This document shows, piece by piece, positions 42,317 through 51,749 of a stretch of DNA of 64,000 nt (the first letter of the stretch is position 1; every line of letters begins with the position of its first letter). The translations under genes were made by a program, and so were the position numbers. Location of the stretch: positions 37,797-101,796 of the forward strand of contig JADGOB010000001.1 in the NCBI GenBank assembly GCA_017883185.1, written 5' to 3'. The stretch comes from Acidobacteriota bacterium (lineage in GTDB: Bacteria; Acidobacteriota; Vicinamibacteria; Vicinamibacterales; Fen-181). The notes under the pieces are model-generated. The model was given only the letters and a program-made list of their open reading frames with translations. It made no database searches and had not been told where the DNA came from.

Positions 42317-43669
42317 CTACCGGCCACTGACCGGGCCGCCGGAACTGGCCGCATCCGCTGGCAGGTGTTCGCCCTCTCCGATCGGCACCGGCTTGAACCA
42401 GCCGACCGTGCGGTTGGCCGGGCGGAGGATCCTGGCGGCGGCCTCCGCCACCTGGTTTTGCGTCACCTGCTGAATGCGATCGCCGACCGACAGGAAGAGA
42501 TCCACCGACGCGATCGTCTCGAAGAACCCGAGCTGGTGCGCGATGTTCGTCACGCTGTCGTTCTCGAACACCAGCCGCGCGCGCAGCTGGTTCCGCGCCT
42601 TGTCGAGTTCCTGGGATGTCACGCCCTCGCGCGCCACCCTGTCAATCTCGCTGAGCGCGGCGCGCTCCACGGCTTCAAGTGATGTGCCTTCCCGGGCCGT
42701 CACCGAAATCGTGTAGAGGTACGGGTCGGCCGTGGGGAGCAATCCCCCAGACACGGACGACGCAAGCCGCCCCTCGACGAGCGCGCGGTACAGGCGGGCG
42801 CTGCGCTGCGGCGGCGGCGTGCGGAAGCTCGCCCACAGGTTCAGTCCCTTTGCCCCTGTCAGGACGGAATCGATCAGCAGCAATGGGAAGAACCCCTCGC
42901 CGGTGGCCGCGGGCGCATGATACGCCACCTTCAGGTAAGCCGTGGTCCCTTCCTTCTCCACCACCACGCGGCGCTCGCCCAGCTGTGCCGGCTCGACGCT
43001 CAGCGTCCGCGTCGGGACGGCGCCGGGCGGGATGGCCCCGAAGTGGTGATTCGCCCGTCGGATAACGTCATCGGCATCGACGTCGCCGACGACGACCAGC
43101 GTGGCGTTGTTCGGGATGTAGTGGCGCCGGTAGTAGCTGTACAGATCGTCGCGCGTCATCCGCTGCAGGTCGCTCAGCCAACCGATCGTCGGGTGCCCGT
43201 AGGGATGCGCCTTGAATGCCGCCGCGTTCACTTCCATCTCGAGCAACTGGTCCGGGTCGTTCTCTCCGCCTTCGAGTTCGGAGATGATGACCGTCCGCTC
43301 GGATTCGCACTCGCCCGGTTCATACAGTCCGTTGGCCATCCGCTCCGCTTCGATGAAGAGCATCCGGTCGAGCGCGTCGCGGGTCGCGGTTTCGAGGTAG
43401 GTCGTCTGGTCGATCCAGGTGTACCCGTTCCAGCTGCCCCCGAACTCCTCGATGATCCCTTTCACCTTCTCCCGGGGGATGTTGGTGGTGCCCTTGAAGT
43501 TCATGTGTTCGACCCAATGCGAGACGCCCGTGCAGCCGGGCATCTCGTCCCTGGAGCCGACTTTGTACCAGCACCAGACCGAGGCGAGCGGGGCGATGTG
43601 GATTTCCTGGATGAGGATCTTCAGACCATTGTCGAGAAAGGCCGTGCGCGGGGCTGGAGCATGGCTCAT
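42317..43669 (-). CDS. M16-family zinc metalloprotease, catalytic subunit
   Basis: A 450-residue M16 peptidase. TGVSHWVEHMNFKGTTNIP carries the inverted zinc motif HxxEH, and ERTVIISELEGGENDPDQLLEMEV holds the third zinc ligand Glu some 75 residues later. A second half with LYRALVEGRLASSVSGGLLPTADPYLYTISV completes the clam-shell. The true start is ATG 43669 (MSHAPAPRTAF), not the track's 44716, which is a shadow of ileS. It is followed by its inactive paralogue. Divergent to ileS; the shared intergenic region carries a 7-bp hairpin (43688-43708). Confidence 0.92.
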   Translation of the reverse strand: MSHAPAPRTAFLDNGLKILIQEIHIAPLASVWCWYKVGSRDEMPGCTGVSHWVEHMNFKGTTNIPREKVKGIIEEFGGSWNGYTWIDQTTYLETATRDALDRMLFIEAERMANGLYEPGECESERTVIISELEGGENDPDQLLEMEVNAAAFKAHPYGHPTIGWLSDLQRMTRDDLYSYYRRHYIPNNATLVVVGDVDADDVIRRANHHFGAIPPGAVPTRTLSVEPAQLGERRVVVEKEGTTAYLKVAYHAPAATGEGFFPLLLIDSVLTGAKGLNLWASFRTPPPQRSARLYRALVEGRLASSVSGGLLPTADPYLYTISVTAREGTSLEAVERAALSEIDRVAREGVTSQELDKARNQLRARLVFENDSVTNIAHQLGFFETIASVDLFLSVGDRIQQVTQNQVAEAAARILRPANRTVGWFKPVPIGEGEHLPADAASSGGPVSGR

Positions 43670-43687
43670 CGGCCCATTATAGATGGA

Positions 43688-43708
43688 GGCGCGACTGGCA
43701 ATCGCGCC
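43688..43708. repeat. Palindrome between M16 protease gene and ileS
   Basis: GGCGCGA (43688-43694) pairs with TCGCGCC (43702-43708) around a 7-nt loop. It resembles the GC-rich palindromes seen elsewhere in the window. A TAAAAT (about 43715) downstream could be the ileS -10. Confidence 0.65.
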
Positions 43709-43786
43709 TGCGTGTAAAATGAAAAGATCGACGCTCAACGCAGGAGACCGGCGAGCGACACGTGACACGAGGCACGAACAGAAACT

Positions 43787-46603
43787 ATGGCCGACTGGAA
43801 GGAAACGCTCAACCTCCCACAGACGGGGTTCCCCATGAAGGCGAACCTGCAGTCCGCGGAACCCAAGGCGATCGAACGCTGGGATGCCAGCGATTTGTAC
43901 GGCCGCATCCGGGAGCGGCGCCGAGGGGCTCCGAAGTTCACCTTCCACGACGGCCCTCCGTACGCCAACGGGCGTATCCACCTGGGGACCGCGTTCAACA
44001 AGATCCTCAAGGACTTCATCATTCGGTCGCGGACGATGGCGGGCTTCGACGCGCCATACGTGCCGGGCTGGGACTGCCACGGCCTGCCGATCGAGCTGAA
44101 GGTGGACCGCGAACTTGGCGCCCGCAAGCGGCAGATGACCGTCGGCGATTTCCGCCGCACCTGCCGGGCGTACGCCGCCAAGTTCGTGGACATCATGCGG
44201 ACCGACTTCAAGCGCCTCGGCGTCATGGGCGCCTGGGGCGACCCCTACCTGACGATGGACTACGGCTACCAGGCGACCATCGTCCGGGCGCTGGCGCGTT
44301 TCGTCGAACAGGGGATGGTCTACAAGGGCAAGAAGCCCGTCCACTGGTGCATCCACTGCCGCACGGCGCTGGCCGAAGCCGAAGTCGAGTACGAGAACCA
44401 CACGTCGCCGTCGATCTTCGTGGAGTTCCCGTTCACGGCCGGGGCGGCCGCGGAGCTGGGCAGCCGCGTGCCGGCGCTGGCGGGGCGCGACAACCTGTCG
44501 GTGCTGATCTGGACGACCACACCGTGGACCATTCCGTCCAACCTGGCCATCGCGTTCCACCCGGAGTTCACCTACGGCGCGTACCCGGTTGATGGCACGA
44601 CGGTCATCGTGGCGGAGGGTCTGTCCGCACGCGTCTCCAAGCAGGTGAAGCGCACGTTTGGTGAACCGGTGGCGCGCTTCTCCGGGCGCAAGCTCGAAGG
44701 ATTGCGCTTCCGTCACCCGCTCTACGACCGGGACTCAGTGGGCGTGCTGGCGACCTACGTCACGCTCGATCAGGGAACGGGTGCCGTTCACACGGCGCCG
44801 GGCCACGGCTCAGACGACTTCACGACCGGGGTGCAGTACGGTCTCGAGGTGTACGCCCCCGTGGGACCCGGCGGCCACTTCCTGGACGAAGTGGAGTTGT
44901 TCGCCGGGCAGCGCGTGTTCGACGCGAACCCGAAGATCGAGGAGGCGCTCGCCTCGCGCGGCCGACTATGGCACCGGGAGTCGTTCGAGCACTCGTACCC
45001 GCACTGCTGGCGCTGTCACCACCCGGTGATCTTTCTCGCCACCTCCCAGTGGTTCGTCGCGATGGACAGGACCGGCCTCCGCGAAAAGGCGATCGAGGCG
45101 GTTCGGCATGTCAAGTGGATCCCCGCGTGGGGCGAGGAACGGCTGACGCTGATGCTCGCCAACCGCCCCGACTGGTGCATCTCGCGCCAGCGGTCCTGGG
45201 GCGTCCCGATCCCCGCGGTTGACTGCGTGAAGTGCGGCGAAGCGATCCTCAGCACAGAGCTGGCCGAGCGCACCGCGGCGGTCTTTGCCGAACACGGTGC
45301 GGATGCGTGGTACGAGCGGCCGATCGAGGAGTTCCTGCCCGCTGGCCTCGCCTGCCCCAAGTGCGGCGGGCGCGAGTTCGAGCGCGAGCACGATATCCTC
45401 GACGTCTGGTTCGACTCGGGATCGAGCCATGAGGCGGTGCTGGGCCACAGCGAGGATCTGCCTTGGCCGGCGGACCTGTACATGGAGGGTTCGGACCAGT
45501 ATCGCGGCTGGTTCCAGAGCTCGCTGCTGGTGGGAATCGGCACGCGCGGGCAGGCGCCCTACCGCGCCGTGGTGACACACGGCTTCGTCGTGGACGAGCA
45601 GGGCCGGAAGATGTCGAAGTCGATCGGCAACACGATCGAGCCGCAGGAGGTCATCTCGAAAAGCGGCGCGGAGATCCTCCGCCTCTGGGCGTCGATGGTG
45701 GACTACCGGGAGGAGCTGCGGATCGGCCCGGAGATCCTGGCGCGCGTGGTGGAGGCCTACCTCAAGCTCCGCAACACGCTGCGCATCCTGGTCGCGAACC
45801 TCTACGACTTCACGCCGGAGAAAGACGCGCTGCCGGTCGATCAGCTCCACGAGCTGGATCGATTCGCGCTGGCACGCTACGCCGAAGTGGCGTCGCGGGT
45901 CATACGCGCCTACGACGAGTACGACTTCCCGGCGGTGCCGCAGGCCGTCAACAGCCTGATCACGGCCGACGTGAGCGCCTTCTACGTGGACGTGTCGAAG
46001 GACCGGCTCTACACGATGGCGCCGAAATCGACGGCCAGGCGTTCCGCGCAGACGGCGCTCTACACGATGGCGGACGGCCTGGCGCGGTTGATCGCGCCGA
46101 TCGTGCCGGTTACCGCGGACGAGCTGTGGCGGTTCCTGCCGGGGAAGCGCGAGGACTCGGTACACCTGGCGGACTTCCCATCCGGGCTCGATGCGCTGGT
46201 CGATCCGGCTCTCTCGGAACGCTGGCAGCGGCTGATGAAGCTGCGTGACGCCGTGAACATCGAGATCGAGAGGCTGCGCCAGGCAAAGGTGGTGGGCAAG
46301 TCGCTCGAGGCAAAAGTGGAGGTGCGTGCGACGGGCCGCCTCGCGACACTGCTGGAACGCTACCGCGACGACCTGCCGACGTTGTTCATCACGTCCGACG
46401 TCATCGTGGGCGGCGCGCCATCGGCGGGCGATGGCACCGTCTACAAGGAGTCGGACGACAGTTGGGCCACGATCGTCGTCTCGCGTGCCGACGGCGTGCG
46501 ATGCGACCGTTGCTGGCGCTATGTGCCGGCGGTCAGCGCCGACCCGGCAAGCCCGGGCCTGTGCCAACGGTGCGAGGGCGCCCTGGCCGAGGCACGGAGA
46601 TGA
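43787..46603 (+). CDS. ileS: Isoleucyl-tRNA synthetase
   Basis: A 938-residue class I aminoacyl-tRNA synthetase. The HIGH motif is PPYANGRIHLGTAFNK. The CP1 editing domain contains WTTTPWTIPSNLA and GTGAVHTAPGHGSDDF. KMSKS is in GRKMSKSIGNTIEPQEV, and DVWFDSGSSHEAVL is typical of bacterial IleRS. The C-terminus carries the Zn finger CDRCWRYVPAV and CQRCEGA, as in E. coli IleRS. Length is normal for the family (about 930-940). The stop overlaps lspA as ATGA. Confidence 0.97.
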   Translation: MADWKETLNLPQTGFPMKANLQSAEPKAIERWDASDLYGRIRERRRGAPKFTFHDGPPYANGRIHLGTAFNKILKDFIIRSRTMAGFDAPYVPGWDCHGLPIELKVDRELGARKRQMTVGDFRRTCRAYAAKFVDIMRTDFKRLGVMGAWGDPYLTMDYGYQATIVRALARFVEQGMVYKGKKPVHWCIHCRTALAEAEVEYENHTSPSIFVEFPFTAGAAAELGSRVPALAGRDNLSVLIWTTTPWTIPSNLAIAFHPEFTYGAYPVDGTTVIVAEGLSARVSKQVKRTFGEPVARFSGRKLEGLRFRHPLYDRDSVGVLATYVTLDQGTGAVHTAPGHGSDDFTTGVQYGLEVYAPVGPGGHFLDEVELFAGQRVFDANPKIEEALASRGRLWHRESFEHSYPHCWRCHHPVIFLATSQWFVAMDRTGLREKAIEAVRHVKWIPAWGEERLTLMLANRPDWCISRQRSWGVPIPAVDCVKCGEAILSTELAERTAAVFAEHGADAWYERPIEEFLPAGLACPKCGGREFEREHDILDVWFDSGSSHEAVLGHSEDLPWPADLYMEGSDQYRGWFQSSLLVGIGTRGQAPYRAVVTHGFVVDEQGRKMSKSIGNTIEPQEVISKSGAEILRLWASMVDYREELRIGPEILARVVEAYLKLRNTLRILVANLYDFTPEKDALPVDQLHELDRFALARYAEVASRVIRAYDEYDFPAVPQAVNSLITADVSAFYVDVSKDRLYTMAPKSTARRSAQTALYTMADGLARLIAPIVPVTADELWRFLPGKREDSVHLADFPSGLDALVDPALSERWQRLMKLRDAVNIEIERLRQAKVVGKSLEAKVEVRATGRLATLLERYRDDLPTLFITSDVIVGGAPSAGDGTVYKESDDSWATIVVSRADGVRCDRCWRYVPAVSADPASPGLCQRCEGALAEARR

Positions 46604-47127
46604 CGGACCAGTCCCCGGTCCCCGTCACCTCTCCGAGACTGCCGGCCACCACGCTCTCCCTGGCCGGCGCTATCGTGTTGTTCGATCAGGTCACGAAGGC
46701 GCTGGTCCGGGCAGACGTGCCGCTGCACAGCAGCCGGACGCTGATCCCGGGCCTGCTGGACCTGACGCACGTGCAGAACAGCGGGGCGGCGTTTGGCATC
46801 CTGAACGCCGCCGACTTCCCGTACAAGGCAGCCGTGATTGCGCTCATCGCGACGGCGGCGCTGGTCAGTATCGCCTGGTTCGCGGCCGGGCTCTCGCCCA
46901 ACCAGCGGCTCGCGCGGCTGGGGCTCGCCCTGGTCCTCGGGGGCGCTGCCGGCAACCTGGTAGACCGGGTCACCGCGGGATACGTCGTGGACTTCGTGGA
47001 CGTCTACTGGCGCCAGTATCACTTCTGGGCGTTCAACGTGGCCGATTCCGCCATCACGATAGGCGTCGTCGGCATGATGCTCGACATGCTGGGCGTCGGG
47101 AATCGCCGTTCCACCACGACCGGGTAG
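46600..47127 (+). CDS. lspA: Prolipoprotein signal peptidase (signal peptidase II)
   Basis: A 175-residue inner-membrane aspartic protease with four transmembrane helices that cleaves lipoprotein signal peptides. Motifs: IVLFDQVTKALVRA, LTHVQNSGAAFGIL, LGLALVLGGAAGNLVDRVTAGYVVDFVDVYW with one catalytic Asp and FNVADSAITIG with the other. ATG 46600 overlaps the ileS stop, the standard ileS-lspA coupling. The track's longer form is an artefact. Confidence 0.96.
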   Translation: MTDQSPVPVTSPRLPATTLSLAGAIVLFDQVTKALVRADVPLHSSRTLIPGLLDLTHVQNSGAAFGILNAADFPYKAAVIALIATAALVSIAWFAAGLSPNQRLARLGLALVLGGAAGNLVDRVTAGYVVDFVDVYWRQYHFWAFNVADSAITIGVVGMMLDMLGVGNRRSTTTG

Positions 47128-47203
47128 CAGCGCGCTGACGAGCGTATGCTGGACGGGACGATACAGCCTGGACCACGTAGAAACGGCGCCAGAGAGGCAC
47201 GGG

Positions 47204-48178
47204 TTGCCGGCCGCACACATGGAGCGACACACATTCACCGTTGATCCCGACAGCGCCGGCCTGCGGCTTGACGTGTACCTTGCCGGCCTGCTCCAGCAGC
47301 ACTCCCGATCCCAGTTGCAGCGCCTGGTGAAGGACGGGCGCGTCACGCTCGGCGGCCGCCCCACCAAGTCGAACGCGATCGTCAAGCCCAGCGACGTCGT
47401 CGAGATCGAGATTCCCGAGGCTGCGCCCGCGACCCCGGTTGCGCAGGAGATCCACCTTCCGGTCATCTACCAGGATCCGGATGTCATCGTCGTGGACAAG
47501 CCGGCGGGCATGGTCGTCCACCCGGCCGCGGGGCACGACCAGGACACGCTGGTGAACGCGCTGCTCTTTCATGCCGACAACCTCAGCGGAGTCGGCGGCG
47601 AACAGCGGCCGGGCATCGTGCATCGGCTCGACCGCGGAACCTCCGGCCTGATGGTGGCCGCCAAGAACGACGCCGCCCACCGGGAACTCTCGCGGCAGTT
47701 CCACGACCGCGAGGTGGAGAAGGAGTACATCGCACTGGCGTGGGGCGAGGTACTCGCGGGCCGGCGCATCGACCTCCCCCTCGGCCGCGACCCGGTCCAT
47801 CGCGAGAAGATGTCCACCCGGGCGCGCCGCTCGCGCTCGGCCGCCACGCGGATCACGGCCGCCCTCGACCTGCGAGGCGTGACGCTCCTGCACATCGCGA
47901 TTGCCACCGGCCGCACGCACCAGATCCGCGTCCACCTGAGCGCGATCGGCCACCCGATCGTCGGCGACGGCACCTACGGCGGCGTCCGCCACCGGATGCC
48001 GGCCGCGCTGCGCGCCGTGGAACGCCTGGAGCGTCCCTTTCTTCATGCTGCGCGGCTGGCCTTCACCCACCCGCGCGAAGGCACACGGATGGAGTTCACC
48101 TGCGCGCTCCCGCCCGACCTGCAGGAAGTCCTCGACGAGATCCAAGCCAGGCTGGAGGAGGCGGAGGCGAAGTTGTGA
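47204..48178 (+). CDS. rluD: Pseudouridine synthase (RluD family)
   Basis: A 324-residue RNA pseudouridine synthase with an S4 domain (GLRLDVYLAGLLQQHSRSQLQRLVKDGRVTLGG) and the RluA/RluD catalytic core: VDKPAGMVVHPAAGH, RPGIVHRLDRGTSGLMVAAKND with catalytic Asp, RTHQIRVHLSAIGHPIVGDGTYGG and FLHAARLAFTHP. RluD modifies helix 69 of 23S rRNA. The TTG start at 47204 has an AGAGAGG ribosome site; ATG 47219 is an alternative. It lies after lspA, as in many genomes. Confidence 0.93.
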   Translation: MPAAHMERHTFTVDPDSAGLRLDVYLAGLLQQHSRSQLQRLVKDGRVTLGGRPTKSNAIVKPSDVVEIEIPEAAPATPVAQEIHLPVIYQDPDVIVVDKPAGMVVHPAAGHDQDTLVNALLFHADNLSGVGGEQRPGIVHRLDRGTSGLMVAAKNDAAHRELSRQFHDREVEKEYIALAWGEVLAGRRIDLPLGRDPVHREKMSTRARRSRSAATRITAALDLRGVTLLHIAIATGRTHQIRVHLSAIGHPIVGDGTYGGVRHRMPAALRAVERLERPFLHAARLAFTHPREGTRMEFTCALPPDLQEVLDEIQARLEEAEAKL

Positions 48179-48196
48179 ATCTGGGAATCTGAAGGT

Positions 48197-48736
48197 CTAG
48201 ACCAGCGTCAGGCCTGCGACGGTCTTGAGATCGTCGATCTCGCCCCGGCGGATCATGTTGCGCACCTCGTCCAGCGAGAAGCTCCGCGTCCGGATGTCCT
48301 CGTCCTCGTCGGGGCTTACCGCGGGGCGGCTGGCGTCGGGCGCGGCCAGCGCCGTCAGCTTGAAGAAGTTCATCTTCTCGTCACAGTAGCCGGGCGTCGG
48401 GTAGAAGGCGCCGACGAAGTCCACGCGGCCTGGCGCAAAACCGGTCTCCTCTTCGCACTCGCGCGCCGCCCCACACGCCGGGTCTTCACCGGGCTTCAGG
48501 CTGCCAGCCGCAAGCTCCCAGACCCATCGGTCGACCGCGTAGCGATACTGCTTGACCAGGATGACGTGCTGGGGGTCTGGCATCGGCAGGAGGACAACCG
48601 AGCCCGGGTGCCGCACGACCTCCATCGTGGCCTCGACGCCCTTCGGTAGCCGAACACGGTCACGAACCACGGTGAAGATGCGCCCCTTGTAGATCTCCTC
48701 GTGCGCCAGCAACGTCCCGCCAGGTTCTTCCATCAC
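48197..48736 (-). CDS. Nudix hydrolase (ADP-ribose pyrophosphatase-like)
   Basis: A 179-residue Nudix protein. The Nudix box is GSLKPGEDPACGAARECEEETGF, matching GX5EX7REUXEEXGU. ILVKQYRYAVDRWVWELAAG is the ADP-ribose pyrophosphatase-style preceding strand, and YPTPGYCDEKMNFF follows. It probably hydrolyses ADP-ribose or a similar nucleoside diphosphate sugar. It is convergent with rluD (18-nt gap) and close to lon (15-nt gap), so it is probably in the same minus-strand unit as lon. Confidence 0.9.
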   Translation of the reverse strand: MMEEPGGTLLAHEEIYKGRIFTVVRDRVRLPKGVEATMEVVRHPGSVVLLPMPDPQHVILVKQYRYAVDRWVWELAAGSLKPGEDPACGAARECEEETGFAPGRVDFVGAFYPTPGYCDEKMNFFKLTALAAPDASRPAVSPDEDEDIRTRSFSLDEVRNMIRRGEIDDLKTVAGLTLV

Positions 48737-48751
48737 AAATGAACGCCGTTC

Positions 48752-51199
48752 TTATGACGCAGCGGTCGGCTGAAGCTCGCCCGCCTCGGTCGTGGTCACG
48801 CCGACCGGCTTCTCCGGCTTCGGCTGCAGCGCCAGTTCCAGGACCTCGTCAATCGTCGTCACGAAGTGCACCGTCATGTCGCGGCGCAGATCCTCGCTCA
48901 GATCCTCGACGATGTTCTTCTCGTTGCGGGCGGGAATGATGACCTCGCGGATGCCGACGCGGCGCGCCGCGAGGACCTTCTCCTTGACGCCGCCCACTGG
49001 CAGCACCCGGCCGGACAACGTGATCTCCCCGGTCATCGCGACGTCGCCGCGAACCGGTCGCTGGCTCAGCTCCGAGCAGAGCGCCACGGCCATCGTCACG
49101 CCGGCCGACGGGCCGTCCTTCGGGATGGCGCCCGACGGCACGTGCAGGTGGAGCTCCGACGCCTTGTAGAAATCGGGCTCGATGCCGTACCGGGACGCGT
49201 TCGCGCGCAGCCACGACAGGGCCGCCCGCGCCGATTCCTTCATCACGTCGCCCAGGTGGCCGGTCAGCGTGAGGCTGCCGCTGCCGTGCATCCGCCTCGC
49301 TTCGACGAAGAGCACTTCGCCGCCGGAAGGCGTCCACGCCAGGCCGATGGCCACACCCGGGTTCTTGGTGCGCTCCTCCATCTCCTCATCGAGGAACCGG
49401 GGGGCGCCGAGCATCTCGACCACGACTTCGGGGGTCACGGCGATCGGCTCTTCCTGGCCCTCGGCACACCGGCGGGCCGACTTGCGGCAGAGCGCGGCAA
49501 TCTCGCGCTCGAGGTTCCGGACGCCCGCCTCGCGGGTATAGCCGCGAATCACCGCGCGGAGCGCGGCCTCGTGGAACGTGATGAACTCTGGCGTCAGGCC
49601 GTGGTTCTGCACCTGCTTGGCCACGAGGTGCTCCTGCGCGATCTTGAGCTTCTCCTCCTCGGTGTAACCGGGGAGCTCGAGCACTTCCATCCGGTCGCGG
49701 AGAGCCGGAGGCACCGGGTCGAGCACGTTCGCCGTCGTGATGAACAGGACCTCGGACAGGTCGAACGGCACGTCGAGGTAGTGGTCGCGGAACGTGTTGT
49801 TCTGTTCGGGATCGAGGACCTCGAGCAGCGCTGACGCCGGGTCGCCGCGGAAATCGGACCCGAGCTTGTCGATCTCGTCGAGGATGAACACCGGGTTCTT
49901 CGACTCAGCGCGGCGAAGCCCCTGGACGATCTGGCCGGGCAGCGCGCCGATGTAGGTGCGCCGGTGGCCCCGGATTTCCGCCTCGTCGCGCATGCCGCCC
50001 AGCGAGATGCGCACGAATTTCCGGTCGAGCGCCGAGGCGATCGACTTCGCGAGCGACGTCTTGCCGACGCCCGGAGGACCGACGAAGCAGAGGATCGGTC
50101 CCTTCATCGCGGGGTTCAGCTTCCGGACGGCGAGGTATTCGAGGATGCGGTCCTTTGCCTTGACCAGATCCGAGTGGTCGGCGTCGAGGACATCTTTCGT
50201 ACGCTTGAGGTCGATCACCTCTTCCGTCTTCTTGTTCCACGGCAGCGCCACGAGCCAGTCGAGGTAGGTCCGGGACACGGTGTACTCGGCGGCGGCGACC
50301 GGCATCCTGGAGAGTCGATCCAGTTCGCGCAGCACGTCCTTCTTCACGGCCTCGGGCATGCCGGCCGCTTCGATCTTCTCCCGAATCTCCTCGATTTCCT
50401 TCGTCTGGTCGTCGCCCTCGCCCAGTTCCTTCTGGATGGCCTTGAGCTGCTCGCGGAGGAAGTAGTCGCGTTGGTTCTTCCCGACTTCCGACTGGACCTG
50501 CGACTGGATCTTGGAGCCCAGCTCGAGGACCTCGAGTTCCTTGATCAGGATCCGGTTGAGCAAGTCCATGCGCGCGCGGACGTCGAGCGTCTCGAGCACA
50601 TCCTCCTTCACCGCCGTGGCGATGGTGGTCAGGCTCGAGGCGATGAAGTCGGCGAGCTTGCCGGGGTCGGAGATGTTGAGCGCCAGCGTCTGCAGGTCGT
50701 CGGACAGAAGCGGCGACAACGACACCACCTGCTGGAAGTTGGTCTTGATGTTCCGCTGCAGCGCGTCGATCTCGAGCTTGTCGGCGTCGGAGACCTCGTC
50801 GGACGCCGCAACGACGGTGGCGCGCAAGTACGGCTTGACCGCCACGACTTGGTCCATCTTGAGCCGGGAGAGTCCCTGGACGATCAGGCGCAGGCTGCCG
50901 TCCGGCAGCTTGAACATCTTGTGGATGTGCGTGGCCGTCCCGATGGGATAGAGGTCGGCCTGTCCCGGTTTCTCGACGGCCGCGTCCCGCTGGGTGAACA
51001 CGGCGATCAGCTTCCCGCCGCCGATCGCGTCGTCGATCAGGCGGACAGAGCTTTCGCGCGCCACCGCGAGGGGCATGAACGAATTGGGAAACAGCACCGT
51101 GTCGCGGAGCGGAAGGACCGGGAGCTCAGGGGGAATGGAGAGCGCCCGCTCCCCATCGGAGGTTTCATCGAACGTAGGGGCTTCGGGTTCATCGCTCAT
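48752..51199 (-). CDS. lon: ATP-dependent protease Lon
   Basis: An 815-residue Lon serine protease that degrades misfolded and regulatory proteins. The N-terminal LON domain (LPVLPLRDTVLFPNSFMPLAV) is followed by a coiled-coil region, the AAA+ module with Walker A CFVGPPGVGKTSLAKSIA and Walker B PVFILDEIDKLGSDF, and the protease domain with catalytic Ser in PKDGPSAGVTMA and Lys in GGVKEKVLAARRVG. ATG 51199 (MSDEPEAPTF) is preferred to 51232. Downstream of dksA with a hairpin between them. Confidence 0.97.
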   Translation of the reverse strand: MSDEPEAPTFDETSDGERALSIPPELPVLPLRDTVLFPNSFMPLAVARESSVRLIDDAIGGGKLIAVFTQRDAAVEKPGQADLYPIGTATHIHKMFKLPDGSLRLIVQGLSRLKMDQVVAVKPYLRATVVAASDEVSDADKLEIDALQRNIKTNFQQVVSLSPLLSDDLQTLALNISDPGKLADFIASSLTTIATAVKEDVLETLDVRARMDLLNRILIKELEVLELGSKIQSQVQSEVGKNQRDYFLREQLKAIQKELGEGDDQTKEIEEIREKIEAAGMPEAVKKDVLRELDRLSRMPVAAAEYTVSRTYLDWLVALPWNKKTEEVIDLKRTKDVLDADHSDLVKAKDRILEYLAVRKLNPAMKGPILCFVGPPGVGKTSLAKSIASALDRKFVRISLGGMRDEAEIRGHRRTYIGALPGQIVQGLRRAESKNPVFILDEIDKLGSDFRGDPASALLEVLDPEQNNTFRDHYLDVPFDLSEVLFITTANVLDPVPPALRDRMEVLELPGYTEEEKLKIAQEHLVAKQVQNHGLTPEFITFHEAALRAVIRGYTREAGVRNLEREIAALCRKSARRCAEGQEEPIAVTPEVVVEMLGAPRFLDEEMEERTKNPGVAIGLAWTPSGGEVLFVEARRMHGSGSLTLTGHLGDVMKESARAALSWLRANASRYGIEPDFYKASELHLHVPSGAIPKDGPSAGVTMAVALCSELSQRPVRGDVAMTGEITLSGRVLPVGGVKEKVLAARRVGIREVIIPARNEKNIVEDLSEDLRRDMTVHFVTTIDEVLELALQPKPEKPVGVTTTEAGELQPTAAS

Positions 51200-51254
51200 C
51201 GCGAGAGGCTCCGTCGATGGTCGGGGTGTCACCCGGCCTCGCCGGGACCGGCCG

Positions 51255-51281
51255 GCGGGACCGGCGCGAAGCCGGTCCCGC
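51255..51281. terminator. Strong hairpin between dksA and lon
   Basis: GCGGGACCGGC (51255-51265) and GCCGGTCCCGC (51271-51281) form a perfect 11-bp stem with a GCGAA loop, next to a GC-rich direct repeat. There is no U-tract, so it may be a REP-like or attenuating hairpin rather than a classic intrinsic terminator. Confidence 0.6.
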
Positions 51282-51296
51282 GACCTGATGTGGTGG

Positions 51297-51749
51297 TCAG
51301 CTCGAGAGGTCGAAGAATAGCACGGAGGAGGAGTGGCGCTGCGCCATCGTCCGCTCCCGGCGCTGTGCGTTCTCGCGCGCTTCCTCGCAGTCGCGGCAGC
51401 GGACCGCGAACGGGAGCGCTCGCAGGCGCTGGCGGGCGATTTCCTCGCCGCACTCGAAGCAGTCGCCGTAGGCGCCGTCCTCGAGACGACCGAGCGCCTC
51501 GTTGATCTTGTTGAGCGTCTCGGCCTTCATCTGAATGAGCGCGAACTCGATGTCTTCCTGGATCCCAGCCTCGGAACTCTCACCGGGATCCAGCACGGTG
51601 TTCACCTTGCCCGACGCGTTCTCAGTGCGCACGTCCCGCATCTTCTCGTGAAGCTGGCTCAGAATCTCTCTCTTCCGATCCTCGAGCATCCGATTGAGTT
51701 CGATATACCGTTCCTGGTTCATGGAGTGCTTCTTGTTCGTCGCTGCCAT
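51297..51749 (-). CDS. dksA: DksA/TraR-type zinc-finger transcription regulator
   Basis: A 150-residue DksA-like protein that enters the RNA polymerase secondary channel, classically with ppGpp, to tune stable-RNA promoters. It has a coiled coil (ELNRMLEDRKREILSQLHEKMRDV, IEFALIQMKAETLNKINEALGRLEDG) and a zinc finger, CFECGEEIARQRLRALPFAVRCRDCE. An AAGGAAGGAG ribosome site precedes the ATG. The (p)ppGpp synthetase gene is only 2 kb away (functional link by family knowledge). Confidence 0.88.
   Translation of the reverse strand: MAATNKKHSMNQERYIELNRMLEDRKREILSQLHEKMRDVRTENASGKVNTVLDPGESSEAGIQEDIEFALIQMKAETLNKINEALGRLEDGAYGDCFECGEEIARQRLRALPFAVRCRDCEEARENAQRRERTMAQRHSSSVLFFDLSS

Noticed and set aside
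43670-44716. N-terminal extension of the M16 protease in the ORF track
   Set aside because: The extension is antisense to ileS; the M16 family start fits ATG 43669.
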